From assembly GCF_014297575.1 (NCBI RefSeq), contig NZ_CP060412.1:434001-498000 (forward strand): a DNA stretch of 64,000 nt, in the 5' to 3' direction. The notes under the pieces are model-generated. The model saw only the letters and a list, made by a program, of their open reading frames with translations, ran no database searches and was not told the DNA's origin. This document shows, piece by piece, positions 24,206 through 32,721 of the stretch; the stretch's first letter is position 1; each line of letters begins with the position of its first letter. The stretch comes from Dyella telluris (GTDB lineage Bacteria > Pseudomonadota > Gammaproteobacteria > Xanthomonadales > Rhodanobacteraceae). The translations under genes and the position numbers were made by a program.

Positions 24206-25150
24206 TTAATGTGCGAAGTTCAGGTTGGCCTGGACATTCACGCTCTGCTGGATCAACGCCGCTGCGCCACTGTTCTGCGCAAGGATCGAGACACCAGCCG
24301 CTGCGGCTGCCGAACCGTTCATCTGGTTCGACATGTCGAAGGCACCCGTCGTGGCATAAGCCGTGCCGCCTGCGCCGCCGTTGCCGCCCGCGCCACCGGA
24401 GCCTGCGCCACCGGTACCACCCATGCCTGAGCCGCCCGCACCGCCTGCACCGGCCGTTGCGTCAGCCGCACCACTGGTGCCACCCGTGGAGGTCGACGAA
24501 CCGCTATAGCTGCTCGGCGACGATGCACCCGACGAACCTGCGCCACCGGCACCGCCGGCACCACCGGCTCCGCCTGCACCACCGGCCCCTGCCGTCGCCG
24601 TACCACCGCCGGCGTAACCGCCGCCGCCGCTGGTGCGCGAATGACTGTGGCTGTTTGCACTGGAGTTGCCGCCGTCGTTGCCGCCGCCGCCATCACCGCC
24701 GCTGCCGCCACCGGCCAGCGATGCGCCAAGGGCGCCGGAATCACCCGACGAACTGCCTGAACCGCCGGCATGACCGCTACGTGCATGGGCGTCGCCGCCC
24801 GATCCGCCGTCGCCGCCGTTGCCGCCGATGGCCTTGCCACCGTAGCCGTCGCCACCGCTACCGCCGCGGCCGCCACTGGCATTGCCATTGTTGGTGGATG
24901 AGTTGCCAATACCCCAAACGGCAACGTTCGACACCGAGCCGGTAAGCGTGCTGTTGGCTACGGCTTCATTGGTATTGAAGGAGTCAGCATTACCACCGCT
25001 ACTCGCTGCGGAGCCGTACTGACCGGTCGCATACGTGCTGTAGGTGTTATTGGAATCACTGCTTCCATGGTTGTGGTCATTATCCGCAAATGCCGGCAAT
25101 GCCAAGCCCATGCCGAGCACAATTGCGGTCGCAATTAGAGTCTTACGCAT
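24206..25150 (-). CDS. Gly-rich exported protein, candidate major fibre/adhesin subunit
   Basis: This 314-residue protein is the first gene of the five-gene operon. The signal peptide is MRKTLIATAIVLGMGLALPAFA, with AGGAG 8 nt before the ATG at 25150; the ATG six bases upstream is too close to that site. The mature part starts DNDHNHGSSDSNNTYSTY. NSTLTGSVSN is at 66-75, a Gly/Ser/Asn/Ala-rich stretch runs from about 91 to 275 (GGSGG, GGAGGAGG tracts), and the C-terminus is SILAQNSGAAALIQQSVNVQ. The end motifs are shared with the 141-aa protein. The composition suits an extended secreted fibre or matrix protein. The Gly-rich tract also creates long Arg/Pro-rich open frames on the other strand, which are not genes. 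Confidence 0.72.
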   Translation of the reverse strand: MRKTLIATAIVLGMGLALPAFADNDHNHGSSDSNNTYSTYATGQYGSAASSGGNADSFNTNEAVANSTLTGSVSNVAVWGIGNSSTNNGNASGGRGGSGGDGYGGKAIGGNGGDGGSGGDAHARSGHAGGSGSSSGDSGALGASLAGGGSGGDGGGGNDGGNSSANSHSHSRTSGGGGYAGGGTATAGAGGAGGAGGAGGAGGAGSSGASSPSSYSGSSTSTGGTSGAADATAGAGGAGGSGMGGTGGAGSGGAGGNGGAGGTAYATTGAFDMSNQMNGSAAAAAGVSILAQNSGAAALIQQSVNVQANLNFAH

Positions 25151-25550
25151 AGTCATTACTCCTGGAACGATGCGGTGACCCCCTGTGTAGCTGGTGTTGC
25201 GAGTCCAGCAAGGCTTATTCGCAACATGCGTGCCAGCCAACGCTGCGTCTCCTTGGGCAGCGCGACTGGCATGAGATAAGCGATTACAGGGGGCCTGCGG
25301 CACGTGATCCAGAAGGTCCGCCAAGCATGCAACGGACAAAGTGACACAGCACCGTTACACCCTTTTCGGCATGTGGGTAGCGCGAGCACCCGGATGCATC
25401 AGAACAAGATGCTCAACTTCAATGATTTGCGGTGCATTGGTGATCTCGATTTTTGCAATGTAAGCCACGTATCAAAGCTGTTACACCGATGCATACGAAA
25501 CCATAGCAATCTCGTACAGACACATGAACCACAACGAAATCTGCAAAAAA
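25151..25550 (-). other. Long AT-richer leader/regulatory region of the fibre operon
   Basis: About 400 bp upstream of the Gly-rich gene hold no convincing gene. The region is lower in GC than its neighbours, which suggests extensive regulation or a long leader, but I cannot pick out a reliable -35/-10 pair. No known riboswitch signature is visible. Confidence 0.4.
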
Positions 25551-25576
25551 AAGAGGGAGCCTTTCGGCTCCCTCTT
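25551..25576 (-). terminator. Rho-independent terminator of prpC
   Basis: An 11-bp stem AAGAGGGAGCC with a 4-nt loop is followed on the minus strand by a run of T (CTCTTTTTTTTGC). It lies 22 bp after the prpC stop and separates the prp genes from the fibre operon. Confidence 0.92.
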
Positions 25577-25597
25577 CGCAAACGCTGGCAACAGCGA

Positions 25598-26743
25598 TCA
25601 ACGCTTCTCGATCGGCACGTAGGCCTGGTCTTCCGGTCCGGTGTAGTTCGCGCTGGGACGGATGATCTTGCCGTCCTCGCGCTGTTCGATCACGTGCGCG
25701 CTCCAGCCGGAGGTGCGGGCGATGACGAACAGTGGCGTGAACATGGCCGTCGGCACGCCCATCATGTGATACGCGCTGGCCGAGAACCAGTCGAGGTTCG
25801 GGAACATCTTCTTCTGCTCCCACATCAGCTTCTCGATCTTCTCCGACACGTCGAACAGCGTGGGGTTGCCACCTTCGGTGCAGAGCTTGCGCGAGACTTC
25901 CTTGATGATCTCGTTGCGCGGATCGGACACGGTATACACCGGGTGGCCAAAGCCGATGATGATTTCCTTGCGCTCGACGCGGGCGCGGATATCTGCTTCC
26001 GCCTCGGCCGCGTTGCGATAGCGCGCGATGATCTCCATCGCCACTTCGTTGGCGCCGCCGTGCTTGGGACCACGCAGCGCGCCGATGGCACCGGTGATCG
26101 CCGAGTACATGTCCGAGCCGGTACCGGCGATGACGCGCGCGGTGAAGGTGGACGCGTTGAACTCGTGCTCGGCGTAAAGGATCAGCGACTTGTCCAGCGA
26201 GTGCGCGTGCAGCTCGCTCGGCTTCTTGCCATGCAGCAGGTGCAGGAAGTGACCGGCGATGGATTCGTCATCCGTCTCCGTTTCGATGCGCTTGCCGTTG
26301 TGGCTGTAGTGGAACCAGTACAGCAGCATCGAACCGAAGCTGGCCATCAGGCGATCGGCGATGTCATGCGCGCCGGTTTCGTTGTGATCGTCCTTCTCCG
26401 GCAGCACGGTGCCCAGCACCGAACAACCCGTACGCATCACGTCCATCGGATGGGTGGCGGCCGGCAGCAGCTCCAGCGCGCTCTTCACCGGGGCCGGCAG
26501 GCCACGCAGGCGCTTGAGCTTGGCGCGGTACGCGTTCAGTTCCGCCCAGTTCGGCAGCACGCCGTGCACCAGCAGGTACGCCACTTCCTCAAAGCAACCC
26601 TTGGCCGCCAGGTCATGGATGTCATAGCCGCGGTAATGCAGGTCATTGCCGCTGCGGCCCACCGTGCACAGCGCGGTGTTGCCGGCGGCAACGCCCGACA
26701 GTGCGACGGATTTCTTGGGCTTGGGAAGGGTTTGCTCGGTCAT
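25598..26743 (-). CDS. prpC: 2-methylcitrate synthase
   Basis: PrpC condenses propionyl-CoA with oxaloacetate to 2-methylcitrate. The protein has 381 residues. Citrate-synthase catalytic blocks are [21 protein letters not shown] and the C-terminal [20 protein letters not shown]. The [10 protein letters not shown] segment near the N-terminus and [11 protein letters not shown] are typical of the short methylcitrate-synthase branch. The context (prpB 69 bp upstream, prpE further up) supports PrpC over GltA. The start [17 protein letters not shown] has AGGAGACGTATCCG upstream. A strong terminator follows. Confidence 0.96.
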   Translation of the reverse strand: MTEQTLPKPKKSVALSGVAAGNTALCTVGRSGNDLHYRGYDIHDLAAKGCFEEVAYLLVHGVLPNWAELNAYRAKLKRLRGLPAPVKSALELLPAATHPMDVMRTGCSVLGTVLPEKDDHNETGAHDIADRLMASFGSMLLYWFHYSHNGKRIETETDDESIAGHFLHLLHGKKPSELHAHSLDKSLILYAEHEFNASTFTARVIAGTGSDMYSAITGAIGALRGPKHGGANEVAMEIIARYRNAAEAEADIRARVERKEIIIGFGHPVYTVSDPRNEIIKEVSRKLCTEGGNPTLFDVSEKIEKLMWEQKKMFPNLDWFSASAYHMMGVPTAMFTPLFVIARTSGWSAHVIEQREDGKIIRPSANYTGPEDQAYVPIEKR

Positions 26744-26812
26744 CGGATACGTCTCCTCAACATGCGACTCTGCCGGCCGTGGCGCACCACGACCGACGAT
26801 TGGGGTGGCCGA

Positions 26813-27703
26813 TCAGGCCTTCTTCTGGCTGGCGAACAGCGCGTCGAGCTTGTCCTCGTAGGCGTTGTAGCCCAGGAAGTCATACAGGTCGGCGCGGGTC
26901 TGCAGTGTGTCGATGATGTTCTTCTGGGTACCTTCGCGGCGCACCGTCTCGTAGAAGTTCAACGCCGCCTTGTTCATGGCACGGTAGGCGCCGCAGCAGT
27001 AAAGGGCGATATCGACGTTGGCGTCACGCAGTTCGTCGGTAGTAAAGAACGGCGTGGAACCGAACTCGGTCAGGTTCGCCAGGATCGGCACCTTCACCGC
27101 GGCCTTGAAGCGGCGGTAATCGTCCAGCGTCTTCATGGCTTCGGGGAAGATCATGTCGGCACCGGCCTCGACATAGGCGCAGGCACGATCGATCGCGGCA
27201 TCAATGCCTTCGGCGGCCGCGGCATCGGTACGCGCCATGATCACGAAACCTTCATCGGTACGCGCGTCCACGGCCGCCTTCACGCGGTCGACCATTTCGT
27301 CCCTGGGCACCACTTCCTTGCCTGGGCGGTGGCCGCAACGCTTCTGGCCGACCTGGTCCTCGATGTGCACGGCGGCCACGCCGACGTTGATGAACGAGCG
27401 AATGGTGCGCGCGATATTGAACGCGCCGCCCCAGCCCGTATCGATGTCCACCAGCAGCGGCATCTGGGTGGCGTCGACGATGCGGCGTGCGTCAGTGAGC
27501 ACGTCCTCCATGGTCGAGATGCCGAGATCGGGGATACCCAGCGAGTTGGCGGCGACGCCGCCACCGGAAAGATAAAGCGCCTTGTAGCCCACGCGCTTGG
27601 CCATCAGGCCGGCGTAGGCAGTGATGGCACCCATCACCTGGAGGGGACTTTCGGCGGCGACGGCGGCGCGGAACCTTGCGCCGGGGGATGCGATCTGTGC
27701 CAT
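26813..27703 (-). CDS. prpB: Methylisocitrate lyase
   Basis: PrpB cleaves 2-methylisocitrate to pyruvate and succinate. The protein has 296 residues, the family's usual length. The isocitrate-lyase-family catalytic loop [18 protein letters not shown] has its cysteine near residue 122. Metal-binding DIDTGWG and [10 protein letters not shown] are also present. The start [12 protein letters not shown] is preceded by GGAGGTTTC, better than the ATG five codons upstream. It is likely cotranscribed with prpC. Confidence 0.97.
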   Translation of the reverse strand: MAQIASPGARFRAAVAAESPLQVMGAITAYAGLMAKRVGYKALYLSGGGVAANSLGIPDLGISTMEDVLTDARRIVDATQMPLLVDIDTGWGGAFNIARTIRSFINVGVAAVHIEDQVGQKRCGHRPGKEVVPRDEMVDRVKAAVDARTDEGFVIMARTDAAAAEGIDAAIDRACAYVEAGADMIFPEAMKTLDDYRRFKAAVKVPILANLTEFGSTPFFTTDELRDANVDIALYCCGAYRAMNKAALNFYETVRREGTQKNIIDTLQTRADLYDFLGYNAYEDKLDALFASQKKA

Positions 27704-27840
27704 GAAACCTCCGCTCATAAAAACGCGATTTTAGCGCAGGGCGTGTTCAAGGGCTGTTGCGCGGCAACATGCATGGTTTCGAACGCTGCGTGTAATGAAA
27801 GTGGAAGGCCCTGATCGTTCCACGCCTTTGCGGCCTTGAG

Positions 27841-27890
27841 CCCCCCTCTTCTCGGAGGGGAGCGGGGGACTCGGCCTCCCCATGGGGGAT
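27841..27890. repeat. GC-rich palindromes in the 382-bp prpB-prpE gap
   Basis: CCCCCCTCTTCTCGGAGGGG and CCTCCCCATGGGGGA form neighbouring dyads resembling a decayed version of the repeats around the DUF559 gene. The rest of the gap (27704-28085) shows no gene; a partial GCAGGAATGACGG repeat half lies near 28018. prpE and prpB are therefore probably separate transcription units. Confidence 0.5.
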
Positions 27891-28085
27891 GCCATCGCGC
27901 CATCAGCAGACGTCGAGTGGCAACGTGCGAGGCGACGACCCTGCGCGAAGCCACTGGATGCCCCCGCTCTTAGGCGGTTGAAAAGCGCTTCCCACCCTTG
28001 CCCCCTTTCAGGGTTCGCAGGAATGACGGACAGGAAACCGTGGAGCAGGCCCCATGGAGTGAAGGAAACCCGTCAGCGCCGTGAC

Positions 28086-29984
28086 TTACTCCCCCTGCTC
28101 CGGCCCTCTCTCCAAGGCCTTGCGCACCTCGTCCAGCGCCGCCGGATCATCCAGCGTCGAGAGATCACCCGGGTCGGTATGCTGCACCAGCGCCTGCAGC
28201 GACCGACGCAATAGTTTCCCCGAACGCGTTTTGGGCAACGCATTGACCACGTAAACCCGTGCCGGCCTGGCCACTTTGCCCAACTGATCGCAGACGCGCT
28301 GCTGCATGGCTTTCGCCACGTCCGCGGCGCCTTCGACCACGCCCTGTCGCAACGTGGCGAACACCACGGGCACCTGCCCTTTCAACTCGTCCTGCATGCC
28401 GATCACGGCAGCTTCTGCACACGCAGGATGTGTCGCCACCGACTCCTCGATCTCGCGCGTGCCCAGTCGATGACCGGCCACGTTGATCACATCGTCGGTG
28501 CGTCCCAGGATGTTGGTGTAGCCGTTCTCGTCGCGGATGGCCCAGTCCAGCGAGCTGTACAGCAGTTCGTTGAAGTGGCTGAAGTAGCTGGTGACGTAGC
28601 GCTCGTCGTCGCCCCACACGGTGGTGAGACAACCGGGAGGCAGCGGCGGCACGAACACCAGCACGCCTTTCTGGTTCGGCGGCAATTCCTCGCCCGTGCC
28701 TTCGTCGATCACCTTCATGCGGTAGCCGGGCGCGGGCAATCCCGGTGATCCGAATTTCACCGGCTTGAGGTCCAGGCCCGGCATCAGTGTAATCGCCGGC
28801 CAACCGGTTTCGCTCTGCCAGTAGTTGTCGATCACCGGCACGCCAAGGCCGTCGGTGATCCAGTGCGCGGTGGGTTCGTCCAGTGGCTCGCCTGCCAGGA
28901 ACAACCATGTCAGGCGGGACAGGTCGTACTTCTTCAGCCAGCCCGCGTCCTGCTTCTTCAGCACGCGGATGCCGGTGGGTGACGAGAACATGGTGCGCAC
29001 GCCGTAGCGTTCGCACAGTTGCCACCATATGCCCGGATCAGGTTGCGTGGGCAGTCCTTCGTACAGCAATGAGGTCGCACCGCCGATCAAGGGGCCGTAC
29101 ACGTTGTACGAATGCCCCACGGCCCAGCCAACGTCGGAGGTGGAGAACATCACCTGCCCCGGCGCCACATCGAAGATGGTCTCGATCGACATCGCCATGG
29201 CAACGGCGTAGCCGCCCACATCGCGCTGGATGCCCTTGGGCTTTCCGGTAGTGCCCGAGGTATAGAGCAGGTAACTGGGCTCGTTCGATTCCAGCCACGC
29301 CACCGGCACCTCGGCACCTTCGTACGATGCACGCAGACTGGCGTAGTCCAGATCGCGGCCGGCAACACGCGTCATCTGCGGATCCAGTCCGCGGTCGACA
29401 ATGAGCACGTGCGCGGGAGCATGCTTCACTTCATCCAGCGCAGCATCCACCAGCGGCTTGTAGGGAATGATCTTGCCTCCGCGCATGCCTGCATCGGCGG
29501 CAATCAGCAGCGTCGGCTGCGCATCATCGATGCGAAGGGCAAGATTGTGTGCCGCAAAACCGCCGAACACCACGGAATGGATGGCCCCCAGGCGCGCGCA
29601 CGCCAGCATGGCAAAGACGGCTTCGGCGATGTTGGGCAGGTAGATCACCACGCGATCACCCTTGCCTACGCCCAGCGATGCCAGCACGGCGGCGAACGTA
29701 TTCACTTCGCGATACAGGTCGCGATAGGTGAGCTCACGCGTGATGCCGGTTTCGGTGGAGATGGCCACCAGAGCAAGCTGGCCGCCGCGCGCATCCAGAT
29801 GCCGGTCGACCGCGTTGTAGCAGAGATTGGTGGTGCCACCCACGAACCAGCGCCGGAACGGCGGGTTGGATACATCGAGGATGCGCTCGGGTGGCGTGTG
29901 CCAATGGATGCGTTGCGCCTGTTCGGCCCAGAAGGCCTCTGGCTGCTCTATCGAACGCTGATAGAACTCCTCGTAGCGCATCAT
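28086..29984 (-). CDS. prpE: Propionyl-CoA synthetase
   Basis: PrpE activates propionate to propionyl-CoA with ATP, feeding the 2-methylcitrate cycle encoded on both sides. The protein has 632 residues. Adenylate-forming enzyme motifs are YLLYTSGTTGKPKGIQRD, WQSETGWP, GRTDDVINVAGHRL and the C-terminal LPKTRSGKLLRR with the catalytic, acetylatable lysine. The N-terminal YEEFYQRSIEQPEAFWAEQA is typical of the acetyl/propionyl-CoA synthetase group. Three ATGs cluster at the start; 29984 is chosen because GAGG lies 6 nt upstream. The family could also be read as acetyl-CoA synthetase, but prpB and prpC context favours PrpE. Confidence 0.93.
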   Translation of the reverse strand: MMRYEEFYQRSIEQPEAFWAEQAQRIHWHTPPERILDVSNPPFRRWFVGGTTNLCYNAVDRHLDARGGQLALVAISTETGITRELTYRDLYREVNTFAAVLASLGVGKGDRVVIYLPNIAEAVFAMLACARLGAIHSVVFGGFAAHNLALRIDDAQPTLLIAADAGMRGGKIIPYKPLVDAALDEVKHAPAHVLIVDRGLDPQMTRVAGRDLDYASLRASYEGAEVPVAWLESNEPSYLLYTSGTTGKPKGIQRDVGGYAVAMAMSIETIFDVAPGQVMFSTSDVGWAVGHSYNVYGPLIGGATSLLYEGLPTQPDPGIWWQLCERYGVRTMFSSPTGIRVLKKQDAGWLKKYDLSRLTWLFLAGEPLDEPTAHWITDGLGVPVIDNYWQSETGWPAITLMPGLDLKPVKFGSPGLPAPGYRMKVIDEGTGEELPPNQKGVLVFVPPLPPGCLTTVWGDDERYVTSYFSHFNELLYSSLDWAIRDENGYTNILGRTDDVINVAGHRLGTREIEESVATHPACAEAAVIGMQDELKGQVPVVFATLRQGVVEGAADVAKAMQQRVCDQLGKVARPARVYVVNALPKTRSGKLLRRSLQALVQHTDPGDLSTLDDPAALDEVRKALERGPEQGE

Positions 29985-30107
29985 GATCATCCTCGGCTCA
30001 ACGGCTGTCTGGCTAGCCTAGATCAGCCGTGCGAAACGGGCTTTGCGACCTTGGTCGAGTCGCCGGAGGGGATGAGCGCCCGCATGGCGTTCATCCCTGT
30101 CCGTGGC

Positions 30108-30446
30108 TTACAGGCAGGACACCGCCGCGTCGCGGTAGGCGCTGTTGTATTCCTTCTTGGTGTTCTGGGTTTCGTACATCATGGCCTGCGCACCCGTGCC
30201 GTCGGAGGTCACTTCGATCAGCTCATGCGCGCCATTCTTGTCGGTGCCCGACACGGTGCCCGACTGGTCCTTGTGCGAAACGCTCACCTCGGCCGTTTCG
30301 GCCCACTTCGCGCGCACGCATTCCAGATAGGTCGGAATGTCTTTGTTGGTACGGCTGCTCATCTTCGGCGTGGTGTCACGCAGGCCGTAGCTGCCGCAGG
30401 CAGCGAGCAAAACGCAGGAAGTAGCGATGACGAGGAGTTGCTTCAT
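30108..30446 (-). CDS. Small hypothetical lipoprotein
   Basis: The 112-residue product has a lipobox LLAAC (C17) after MKQLLVIATSCV, so it is predicted to be lipid-anchored. The mature part is short and polar, with TYLECVRAKWAETAEVSVSH and a second cysteine at the end (AAVSCL), which might form a disulfide with C43. No known domain is recognised. It stands alone between prpE and a divergent MerR gene. Confidence 0.75.
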   Translation of the reverse strand: MKQLLVIATSCVLLAACGSYGLRDTTPKMSSRTNKDIPTYLECVRAKWAETAEVSVSHKDQSGTVSGTDKNGAHELIEVTSDGTGAQAMMYETQNTKKEYNSAYRDAAVSCL

Positions 30447-30506
30447 GTCCGGGTTCCAGTCGAGGATTCGCTGATTTAACCATGAAGCGCCACCCGACGG
30501 AGAGGC

Positions 30507-30537
30507 TTGACCCTCACGTTACGTGAGCCCCCAGAGT
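30507..30537 (+). promoter_or_regulatory. MerR-type promoter-operator of the following regulator gene
   Basis: -35 TTGACC (30507-30512) and -10 CAGAGT (30532-30537) are 19 bp apart, the over-long spacing used by MerR-family activators. The spacer holds a perfect dyad CTCACG-TTA-CGTGAG (30513-30527). The predicted transcript start lies just before the ribosome-binding site of the merR-like gene, indicating autoregulation. Confidence 0.6.
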
Positions 30538-30562
30538 GACCGGCACGCAAGGAGGACACCCC

Positions 30563-31576
30563 ATGGAACTGACCGTAGGCGAACTGGCAAGGCGCAGCGG
30601 GCTCACCGTCCGCACGCTGCACCACTACGACGCCATCGGCCTGCTGGTGCCCTCGTTGCGCTCCGCTGCCGGCTACCGGCTGTACGACCGGGCCAGTATC
30701 GAACGCCTGCATCGTATCCAGGCCCTGCGCCAAATGGGTCTGTCGCTGGCCGACATCGGAGTCGCCCTGTCCGGGCCGGAACTGCCATTGGCCGAGCTGA
30801 TCGACCGCCAGCTGGCGCAGATCGATCGCGAGATGGCGCGCGCCGTCCGTTTGCGCACCAAGCTTGTCCATCTGCGCGCGCAACTGGCAACCGGACAGCC
30901 CCCTGATCTGGCCGAATGGCTGGACACCCTGGAGCTGATGACGATGTACGAGAATTACTTTTCCGCCGAAGAAATCAGGCAACTGCCCCTGCTTCACGAT
31001 GCCGATACCCGCGCCGAATGGGGCGCCTTGGTCAGCACCGTGCAGGCCGCGTTGGATCGCGGTGTTTCGCCCGGTTCGCCCGAGGCGCAGATCCTGGCGC
31101 TGCGCTGGATGCGCACGCTGCACCGGGACACCGGCGGCAACCCGGATTTCCTGGTGCGCCTCAACACCATGCACGACAACGAGCCGGGCTCGTGGGACGC
31201 GATGGGCGTCACCACCGCCGTTCGGGACTTTATCGAGCAGGCATTCGTGGAGAGCCGGCTGGCGATCTACCAGCGCTACCTGAAGCCCGATGAGTTCGCC
31301 TTCATGCGCAGGCACTACGGCGAAACGTTTGACGCCTGGCCGCCATTGCTGGTCGAGCTGCGCAAGGCCATGAACGATGGCGTCGCACCACACGCCCCCG
31401 AGGCACGTGCACTCGGCCTGCGCTGGATCACGCTGTTCCGCAGCTATGCCGGCGACGATCCGGGCACGCACGAACGCATCCGCGAAGCCCACGCAAGGGA
31501 ACCGGATCTTACCGACAGCTCGTGGGCTGACGACGCCCTGATCGGCTACGTAAAGAACATCCTCGCCACACTCTAG
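30563..31576 (+). CDS. MerR-family regulator with TipAS-like C-terminal domain
   Basis: The protein has 337 residues. The N-terminal winged-helix (ELTVGELARRSGLTVRTLHH, with YDAIGLLVPS and GYRLY) is a textbook MerR DNA-binding domain. A coiled dimerisation helix (about 75-115) is followed by a long C-terminal part with two similar halves: 'WGALVSTVQAALDRGVSPGSPEAQILALRWM' is echoed by 'WPPLLVELRKAMNDGVAPHAPEARALGLRW'. That repeat of the TipAS/antibiotic-binding fold suggests a small-molecule sensor. The start has AAGGAGGACACCCC upstream. Its target is probably its own promoter; other targets are not visible. Confidence 0.9.
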   Translation: MELTVGELARRSGLTVRTLHHYDAIGLLVPSLRSAAGYRLYDRASIERLHRIQALRQMGLSLADIGVALSGPELPLAELIDRQLAQIDREMARAVRLRTKLVHLRAQLATGQPPDLAEWLDTLELMTMYENYFSAEEIRQLPLLHDADTRAEWGALVSTVQAALDRGVSPGSPEAQILALRWMRTLHRDTGGNPDFLVRLNTMHDNEPGSWDAMGVTTAVRDFIEQAFVESRLAIYQRYLKPDEFAFMRRHYGETFDAWPPLLVELRKAMNDGVAPHAPEARALGLRWITLFRSYAGDDPGTHERIREAHAREPDLTDSSWADDALIGYVKNILATL

Positions 31577-31609
31577 GCCGCGCCGCGCAGCCACCGGGCA
31601 GCCAGACGC

Positions 31610-31638
31610 GACAAGGGCGGCACAGGGCCGCCCTTGTC
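31610..31638. terminator. Bidirectional terminator between merR-like gene and mdh
   Basis: A perfect 11-bp stem (GACAAGGGCGG/CCGCCCTTGTC) with a 7-nt loop lies between the convergent stop codons at 31576 and 31660. Confidence 0.7.
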
Positions 31639-31659
31639 GTGGCAACGATGACTGCTCAC

Positions 31660-32646
31660 TTACTTCTTGGCGAACAGGTGCTCGACGCCGGCGCGCTCTT
31701 CGCGCAGTTCCTTGTTGGTGGCATCCATGCGGGCGCGCGAGAAATCATTGATTTCCAGGCCCTGCACGATGGCGTACTTTCCATCCTTCACGGTCACCGG
31801 GTAGCCGTAGATCACGCCCGGCTCGATGCCGTACGAACCGTCAGACGGGATACCCATCGAAGCCCAGTCACCTTCCGCGGTGCCCAGTGCCCAGGTGCGC
31901 ATGTGGTCAACGGCGGCCGAGGCAGCCGACGCGGCCGACGACGCACCGCGAGCCTTGATGATGGCCGCGCCGCGCTGCTGCACGGTCGGGATGAAATCGC
32001 TCTCGTACCAGGCCTGGTCGACCAGCGACAGCGCCGGCTTGCCGCCCACGGTGGCGTGGTACAGGTCCGGGTACTGCGTGGAGCTGTGGTTGCCCCAGAT
32101 GGTCATCTTCTTGATGTCGGTGCTGTGCTTGCCGGTCTTCTCGGCCAGCTGCGACAGCGCGCGGTTGTGGTCCAGGCGAACCATCGCGGTGAAGCACTTC
32201 GGATCCAGATCCGGAGCGTTCTGCTGGGCGATCAGCGCATTGGTGTTGGCCGGGTTGCCGACCACCAGCACGCGCACGTCACGCTTGGCGTGATCGTTCA
32301 GGGCCTTGCCCTGCGGGCCGAAGATGGCGCCGTTGGCTTCCAGCAGGTCCTTGCGCTCCATGCCCGGGCCGCGCGGACGTGCACCCACGAGCAGCGCGTA
32401 GTCCACGTCCTTGAAGGCGACGTTGAGGTCATCGGTGGCGACCACGCCAGCCAGCGTCGGGAACGCGCAATCGTTGAGCTCCATCACCACGCCCTGCAGC
32501 GCGGGCAGCGCCGGGGTGATTTCCAGCAGGTGCAGGATCACCGGCTGGTCCGGACCCAGCATGTCGCCTGCGGCGATGCGGAACAGCAGGGCGTAACCGA
32601 TCTGGCCGGCAGCGCCGGTAACGGCAACACGAACGGGTGCTTTCAT
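31660..32646 (-). CDS. mdh: Malate dehydrogenase
   Basis: This TCA-cycle enzyme oxidises malate to oxaloacetate with NAD+. The 328 residues match the proteobacterial cytosolic-type enzyme. It has the Rossmann motif [17 protein letters not shown], the substrate-binding [27 protein letters not shown] and the catalytic [13 protein letters not shown] histidine. The start [11 protein letters not shown] has GGAGTTTCTCCG upstream. It is downstream of an aminotransferase gene but separated from it by a terminator. Confidence 0.97.
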   Translation of the reverse strand: MKAPVRVAVTGAAGQIGYALLFRIAAGDMLGPDQPVILHLLEITPALPALQGVVMELNDCAFPTLAGVVATDDLNVAFKDVDYALLVGARPRGPGMERKDLLEANGAIFGPQGKALNDHAKRDVRVLVVGNPANTNALIAQQNAPDLDPKCFTAMVRLDHNRALSQLAEKTGKHSTDIKKMTIWGNHSSTQYPDLYHATVGGKPALSLVDQAWYESDFIPTVQQRGAAIIKARGASSAASAASAAVDHMRTWALGTAEGDWASMGIPSDGSYGIEPGVIYGYPVTVKDGKYAIVQGLEINDFSRARMDATNKELREERAGVEHLFAKK

Positions 32647-32688
32647 CGGAGAAACTCCTTCAACTTGGCTAGTGCTTACAAAAGACAA

Positions 32689-32712
32689 GGCCCACGTCAC
32701 GCGACGCGGGCC
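32689..32712 (-). terminator. Terminator of the aminotransferase gene
   Basis: A 10-bp GC stem (GGCCCGCGTC/GACGTGGGCC, one G-U pair, GCGT loop) is followed on the minus strand by TTGTCTTTTG. Confidence 0.7.
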
Positions 32713-32721
32713 CCAAGACCA

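Noticed and set aside
24187-24945. Arg/Pro/His-rich rightward frame opposite the Gly-rich gene
   Set aside because: It is produced by Gly codons read on the other strand; it has no start signal or plausible fold.
25151-25550. c-di-GMP riboswitch in the leader of the fibre operon
   Set aside because: No GEMM-type conserved core was found on either strand; the long leader remains unexplained.
25304-27814. 836-codon rightward frame opposite prpC and prpB
   Set aside because: It overlaps two clear enzymes in the opposite direction and has no domain.
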